Source: Marsupella aquatica
Taxonomy: Eukaryota; Marchantiophyta
NCBI GenBank assembly: GCA_973895155.1
Contig: OZ316895.1
Location: 24,428,001-24,492,000, forward strand
DNA length: 64,000 bases
Direction: 5' to 3'
A program made the translations under genes and the position numbers. Numbering within the stretch: the first letter of the stretch is position 1; the number at the start of each line of letters is the position of its first letter. Below the pieces are notes generated by a model. The model had not been told where the DNA came from. It saw only the letters and a program-made list of their open reading frames with translations, and did no database searches. Of this stretch, positions 58,362 through 64,000 are shown in pieces.

Positions 58362-60579
58362 ATGGGGAACTTGAAACTGGTAGCTGTGATTACTTTTTGG
58401 GGATGTCTATTAGCAGTGTCGGCCCAAGGCAACAAATTGGGTCCTCCTTTGGAATTCGATTTCTACAAGGATTCGTGTCCCCAGGTCGAGAAAATCGTCC
58501 AGGATACGTTGGCATTCTATTCTGCTCAAGACCCCACAACGCCAGCTCCATTGCTCCGGTTGTTCTTCCATGACTGCTTCGTTCAAGGATGCGATGCCTC
58601 TGTTCTTCTCAATTCGACTACGAACAACACTGCCGAGAAAGACGCGGACATTAATTTCAGTATTGGAAATTTCTACGTCGTCGACGACATCAAGGCTCAG
58701 CTAGAACAGGAGTGCCCTGAGATTGTTTCTTGTGCGGACGTCCTGGCTCTACTTGCTGTGTATAGTGTTAATCAGGTAAGGAATTTTGCAGCCCATATTG
58801 TGGATGTCGTTATCATATCCGGACCCCTTGATTTCAATTCTTGGGCGGTAGCTCTTTGTTTGCGATGTTTGTGTGCTGTTTATGGAAATCTTTGTGTCTC
58901 AGATGACCCTAAGACTTTCCCCTCTTGAACATCAGCTCTGCAGCTCTGTAGACACTCTATCCCCAAATGAAGACTTCGTCCATTCAATTCGTTATCGTGT
59001 ATCTGCGCCGAGTCAAGTCGATGCCCTCATTCCTTTTTTTGTTTTTATTTTATGGTCTAGATTCGAAATCAGTTTCCGATATCTGGCTCTTTTAGGGCAC
59101 CATTTTGTGATCATCAGATTCCAATCTGACCGGATCTAGGCCGCTGATTCAACCAACAACATTAGCTTCTATGGTGAAGGGCATCTGGATATTGAATCTA
59201 ACATTATTCACAATTTTAGCTGCCACGTTAGTAGTGAATTGTAGAGCCGGTCTTCCCATACAAACCTGCCTAGCTTCGAGATTGCCTGCTACCTCTCGTT
59301 CTCCAGCTCATTCAAAGCAAGTGGCCATATAAGTATAATAATTACACAATTCAATGTTCAATGTGGGATGTGGTATGTTTTATGTGTCTCGTTGGATCTG
59401 AGCAGACTGGAGGACCACTGTACAAAATTGAGTTGGGTCGTAGAGATGCTCTTACGTCTTACGCGGCAAGCTCGCAAACTTTTCTGCCCGGCTCCACCCT
59501 GAATGTTCCTGGCCTTCTGGAGGACTTCCAGTACATTGGCTTGGATCTCACAGACGTGATCACTCTGTCGGGTAAGCCCTCTCCTCTTGCTACAGCCGGC
59601 TACTATTGCTATTGTAGATATTCCTGGTGTTCATAAATGGTGTACAAAGCACTTCCAGACATGTTCAGTACGTCCAGAGAGATTCCAGTTCCTTCAGTCG
59701 AAATGACGGTTGAAGAACTGTGGTGGGAAGTGCCGCGAAATTGTTTGCTTGTAGTTCACCACTTAGGTCTGTAGTACGCGTCGTCTTGACAATTTCCATG
59801 CCAGGGGAATTACTTCGCTTACTACTGCAGGTCAACGGACGCTTATTGTGATCTAACATGACAATTCCCTAGGCAATATGGTGGGCACTAGCTACAATGA
59901 TACACAGTCTAATATCCAGCAGCTGGTACAAAATGCTCAATTCTTTATGTCTTCACAGAATCGGTTGGACGTGTGATTTGAATGGCGATTTGGTGGGCAC
60001 AAGCTGATACGCAGTCTCATATCCAGCTGCTGTTACAGGATTGCTCGGATTTTGTATGTGTTCACAAATTTGATACTCATATCGCGTTGGATGTGGGACT
60101 TGGATCGGCATGCAGGTGCGCACACCATAGGCCAGGGGCATTGCAAGACCCTGACTAACCGAATTTACCCCACAGTTGATCCCGCCTACCCCCACTACTA
60201 CGGTCAACAATTGTATAATAACTGCAGCGACAATGGAACCATCAAAGCGCCACCTTTCGACACCGCTGTTCAGTTCTTTAACGATCCGATCACCCCTCTC
60301 ATCTTCGACAATCAGTACTTCAAAAACCTTGAGCAGGGCCTGGGCCTCTTCAGCTCCGATCTAGCTCTCTTTACCGATCCCTCAAGCAAGGAGCTTGTTC
60401 ACAAGTTCGCTGAGGATCAATCCTACTTTTTCAAGAAGTTTGGAAAGTCCCTGAGGAAGATGGGAAGGGCTAATGTGCTAACTGGAACTCAGGGCCAAAT
60501 TCGCAAACAATGCTGGGTGACAAACTCGAACAATGCGGACCCTTCTTTTGACCCAATTTCGGACAACTTCGTCGCCTAG
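58362..60579 (+). CDS. Class III secretory peroxidase
   Basis: Plant heme peroxidase oxidising phenolic substrates with H2O2 in the cell wall or apoplast. Three exons join in phase: 58362-58775, 59406-59571, 60116-60579 (347 residues). A signal peptide (residues 1 to about 22, hydrophobic VAVITFWGCLLAVSA) leads into the mature chain. Distal catalytic residues are Arg66 and His70 in LLRLFFHDCF; the proximal heme ligand is His196 in SGAHTIG, whose first Gly codon is split by the second intron. All eight conserved cysteines for four disulfides are visible (DSCP, HDC, GCD, CPEIVSC, GHC, NNC, KQCW). The mature chain is near the usual 300-330 residues. AATAAA lies at 60775-60780. No defect was seen, so it should be functional. 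The individual family member cannot be named. Confidence 0.96.
59874..60112 (+). repeat. Imperfect tandem duplication inside peroxidase intron 2
   Basis: About 115-bp units share GGTGGGCAC(T/A)AGCT, CAGTCTAATATCCAGC and TTGGACGTGTGATTTG / TTGGATGTGGGACTTG. The second unit ends right at the splice acceptor. Confidence 0.85.
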
Positions 60580-60599
60580 ACTGTTTACTTAGATAGAAA

Positions 60600-61030
60600 G
60601 CACTCGACTATTTAGATAGAAAGTAAATGATCGGGCTTGGTACATCTAAACCGATTTCTTAAATGTCGGTACAGTCGCTAGTTCTACTGATCCGGCTTTA
60701 AACACATTTGAGCATCGCAAGGCGCACAGATATTTTTCAGTAAGGAATCGACTGGAAAATATAATGATTTTTTAAATAAAAGATTTGTTTAATCCGATAA
60801 TTGGTGGTCCGCCAATTTGACCTCAACTCATCTTCTTGACGGTCCCTCTGTGTGTATTGCTCTAACCATTACGAAGAGAGAGATTTCACGCGCTGTGGAG
60901 ATGGAGGCAGTGGCTTTGAAGTAGGAGTCGATAGGTTGAGAATGCACATATATACGAATGTTGTTTTGTAGAGAGTTCCTCTCACTGTAAACAACTCGAT
61001 GGGGACTGGGGATGATGAAAAATCCAGGGC
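60600..61030. other. 3' flank of the peroxidase gene
   Basis: AGATAGAAAG is repeated near 60591 and 60616. No further gene. Confidence 0.4.
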
Positions 61031-61034
61031 ATTT

Positions 61035-61970
61035 TTTTCCTCCGGAGGTACTAGCTCAGTAATCTCCTCAGACGTGGCTACTAGCTGACCACCATGTCTC
61101 GGTTATGTTTCCACCATCCCCATTACAATGTCGGTAGCTTCGTTGTAGCATTGTCGCCGATAGCTCACTGCAAAGACCGTGTTGTGATATTCGCCGTTCA
61201 GCAGCTCTTACGGTAACAGAAATGTGCAATTATATATGTCAGAACGTACCAGGCAGAGACATGTAAATTATACAATTATAGTAGATCGTGACATGAACCA
61301 GCTTGGGTAAGTTCAATGATTTTGCATTCTAAATATTTGATATAATGAAACTAAGGAAGCTGCATGAGGTAAGAAGGAAAAGGAGAGAAGGGAAAGAAAC
61401 AATTGCAAAAGAGTGAATGAGTTCACTTCTTGATTGGGGAGGCGAGATCCCGGGCGAGATAGATGTTATAGACAGGCAACGGAAATGGAAAATTGAAAGT
61501 AGAGGTAAGTATATAAAATCGTCAACACGACAGTATTCCATTTTCTTCTAAGCAATTTATCCCCGAAAATGGGCGGAAGAGATTGGCCACCGCACACCAG
61601 TGAGTGTTTTCAACCGATGTAGAAACTTTCTTAGTTCCGGGTGAGCGGAATATAGCTGGAATTAGCGGAATATAGCTTCGTGGAGAATTAAATTGTTATA
61701 GCTTCGTGGAGAATTAAATATAGCTATAGCGGAATATAGCTTGTGAAAATGCTGGGGACTCGGAGAATTAAATTCTACGAACGGAGTAGTGTCCTAACCG
61801 GCCACGAATCGTTGGAATACATGTTACTTCGTCGAACAAGGTGTGCTTGTTGTTTGTCTGAAGGGCTCCTGTGTCAATCTTGGAGTGTCAATCTTGGAAT
61901 GTCAATCACCCGAGGGTGTACTTAATTTCATCCGATTCAAGCCTGTGTGCGGAATGGTTGCCGGGTCACA
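61035..61970 (-). pseudogene. Degenerate partial copy of the MTPSL terpene synthase gene
   Basis: 61035-61215 matches the last exon of the gene at 40.6-43.5 kb (AGTAATCTCCTCAGACGTGGCT, GTTGTGATATTCGCCGTTC). The match continues into intron sequence (ATTATACAATTATAGTAGA, 61266-61285). 61430-61770 resembles the intron between its exons 2 and 3. 61810-61950 matches the middle of exon 2 (ACTTCGTCGAACAAGGTGTGC, CCCGAGGGTG). The exons with the sensor Arg and most of NSE are missing, and indels break the frame. Orientation is the same as the intact gene, about 18 kb away. Confidence 0.85.
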
Positions 61971-62081
61971 CACGGACTCACAACCGACACTCTTTTCATG
62001 ACAAGTGTTCCAGGCCCACAAGACTTCCTACCCAGAATTCCCTTGTCACTGCAAGACAATAATAGGGACTCAAGCCTTGAA

Positions 62082-62190
62082 AAGACTCTTCATGGATCAG
62101 GAGTGTGCAGACAAAAAATGACTCCTCATGGATCAGGAGTGTGCAGACAAAAAATGACTCCTCATGGATCAGGAGACTGTGTAGACACAT
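62082..62190. repeat. 36-bp tandem repeat, three units
   Basis: GACTCCTCATGGATCAGGAG and TGTGCAGACAAAAAAT alternate; the third unit is partial. It forms short open frames on both strands. Confidence 0.93.
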
Positions 62191-62199
62191 TATTGTAAT

Positions 62200-63515
62200 G
62201 TGTCTGCCATTGTTCTCTGGGGAATTCGTAGGTGACTGCAACCAGAGGCAGAAACCAGAGGTTTGAGGCTCCCTAATGAGAACAAAATCAATTTTAAAAT
62301 TATTTTGATTTTAAACAATTGATGTGGAATTGTGAGCGCTTCATATGTCCAATCTGTCCAATTTTCCTGGTACAAATAAAAACAAAATAAACTTACTCAC
62401 AAAGAGCCAAGAGCCAAAAAATACAAACTCGGTAACAAAAAATGAAGAAATCAAAAGGTCTCCTGCCAGCTTTTCTCTCATCCCTTACAAAATGAAAAAT
62501 AGAAGACAGCAAATCCTGGCCCTATATCAAAAACATTTTTAGCACTGTCAGATCACCCGTACATACTTTTCTCTCAAGAGTCTGCCCAAGCTTCCTCGAC
62601 CTGCCCTCATCTGTATGAAGTAAAAGTGTTAATTATAAAGATATTATAAATATTAGATGAAGTTAAAAACATGAAGATTGAATATCTTTGAAATTTGTTA
62701 AATTTTCATAAAATATCTTTATTAATTGAAAATTAAATTAAACAAATCAGAAAATTAAAACAAAAACATTCCCTTCTATCATGGGGCCATGCTTTGGACT
62801 TTATGACTTGGTGTTTGTTGTTTACTTCCTCACCCCCTTGCATTTGCACTCCATGACAACAACACTGAAAAAACTGATGCCGTTTTGCGACAACTACCCA
62901 ACTAACATTTGCACCCACTACATATATGGTGACACAAAGTATTTACGCAATTGGAACAATTATAACACTTCTTTGTCTCACTTGCAATTCTTTACAATAC
63001 CCCACTTTGACTAAGGAGGAAAAAAGAGCAAACTTTGATTTTTGCTGCCAAAAAACATTTCAAACTCACTATTCTCTCCCAACTCTGGCCAATGAAACTG
63101 TTTTTGCCAAGTCTTACCTAAGCTCTCACCCCTCTCCCTACCAATTTGCACCTTCCATCCTCTATTTTGGTGTCGACCCCTGTAGCATTAGTAACACAAA
63201 AGTAGTGCAATGACAACTGTCTTATATTTGTGGACAGATAACTTTTGTTCCGTAAAGAAAGTCACACTTTCTATGAGCCCAGTTCCATGACCTCGGGTAT
63301 GAGAGTCTGACTTATATATAAGAGGTCTACCTTTTTATGCATACTAAAAGGTTGGCTATAAGAAAATTTAAATGAATTTGGAAAAACCTGATTTTTATAC
63401 ATTAAATTCTTTCCATTCATGTACAAGGTTTGGTTTTCTTCTTTTTCCACATAAAATTATTAATAAAATTTCTTGTAATTTTCATTAAATCACCAAAATG
63501 CTGGCTAGTTTAGTT
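62200..63515. other. AT-rich intergenic, no supported gene
   Basis: Very AT-rich between about 62600 and 62770 and 63300-63500. No recognised coding sequence. Confidence 0.4.
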
Positions 63516-63519
63516 GTAG

Positions 63520-63710
63520 ACCCCCTTAATTAGTACAAAAGCCATATAATATGGTTTTGATCAAGTTTCCTTACATCTAAACAGGTTTATTTTAAGTTAT
63601 ATTTTTGTATTCTTTACTTTACGTTACAATTTTTGTTTAATTGAGTTGTGAGGTATATTAAGAGTTCAGTAGTAAGTCTAAAATGAACCTAAGATGGTCA
63701 ATTGTATAAA
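63520..63710 (+). repeat. Dispersed AT-rich repeat, copy B
   Basis: Shares ordered blocks with 56277-56450, including CATATAATATGGTTTTGATCAA, ATTTTTGTATTCTT and GAACCTAAGATGGTCAAT. Confidence 0.7.
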
Positions 63711-63879
63711 TGATGACTGTCAAGCCAGATTTGCAGCGTCTCCAGTTTTACTCGTGGCAGTTGTGTGATCCAGAGCAAGGAATGCCTCTCCAATTGATTG
63801 GCATGGTTTTTAAACTTCTGATCAAACAAAAACCTTTTGTTGAGCTGCCAGTACCAGTCCTTCTGCAGAGCTAAATTCA

Positions 63880-63955
63880 GCCCATCTCGCATTTGATCCA
63901 TCAGCGATTTCCAGAAGATGCATTCAGCCCATCTCGCATTTGATCCATTGCTATC
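63880..63955. repeat. Short direct repeat
   Basis: TTCAGCCCATCTCGCATTTG followed by ATCCAT occurs near 63876 and 63923. Confidence 0.9.
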
Positions 63956-64000
63956 AATCCACGATGTACTTGACCTGTCACTTTGTTTGTCACAGTTGAT

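Noticed and set aside
1-64000. CRISPR arrays, rRNA, operons, telomere repeats
   Set aside because: No spaced identical repeats with unique spacers, no rRNA-like sequence and no telomeric tracts. Eukaryotic gene structure makes CRISPR and operons implausible.

Overview
This window looks like a nuclear segment of a non-seed land plant, most likely a bryophyte such as a liverwort of the Marchantia type. Genes carry GT-AG introns of roughly 70 bp to 1.2 kb. Two protein families are plastid-targeted, there is a secretory plant class III peroxidase, Copia retrotransposons are present, and there is a bacterial-like (microbial-type, MTPSL) terpene synthase, a class known in bryophytes, lycophytes and ferns but not seed plants. 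The species is inferred, not proven. The window is gene-poor and repeat-rich.

Layout. Bases 1-5640 hold a decayed Copia element on the minus strand: a 344-bp 5' LTR, a tRNA-Met primer site, gag, pol with stops, a 245-bp MITE inside the integrase, and a truncated reverse transcriptase. From 5.6 to 10.9 kb is mostly featureless sequence with a tRNA-derived SINE (7.5-7.9 kb), a tandem repeat and a broken short-chain dehydrogenase exon (about 8.84-9.06 kb). From 10.97 to 13.68 kb (minus) is a three-exon dienelactone-hydrolase-like gene with a likely plastid transit peptide and a lost nucleophile cysteine. From 14 to 24.7 kb is repeat-rich DNA with one unrecognised gene-like stretch (about 20.4-21.2 kb, minus). 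From 24.78 to 28.77 kb (minus) is an eleven-exon stromal ascorbate peroxidase. From 29.5 to 39.2 kb are several minisatellites and a second, badly decayed Copia element (34.8-37.7 kb, plus). From 40.6 to 43.55 kb (minus) is the terpene synthase gene, with a hairpin just upstream. From 43.7 to 58.3 kb is mostly non-coding, with one small candidate ORF (49.1-49.4 kb), a diverged duplication and a set of repeated palindromes. From 58.36 to 60.58 kb (plus) is a three-exon class III peroxidase. From 61.03 to 61.97 kb is a degenerate partial copy of the terpene synthase gene. The rest is AT-rich with dispersed repeats.

How the genes relate. They are independent eukaryotic transcription units, not an operon. 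Two heme peroxidases of different classes and compartments (plastid stroma, apoplast), a plastid hydrolase-fold protein and a specialised-metabolism terpene cyclase lie within 50 kb. I see no sequence evidence that they form a coordinated cluster. The points most worth following are the terpene synthase and its degenerate copy, the Cys-to-Gly change in the hydrolase, and the repeat families found in several places in the window. Exon boundaries were worked out by eye from splice consensus and reading phase, and need transcript support.
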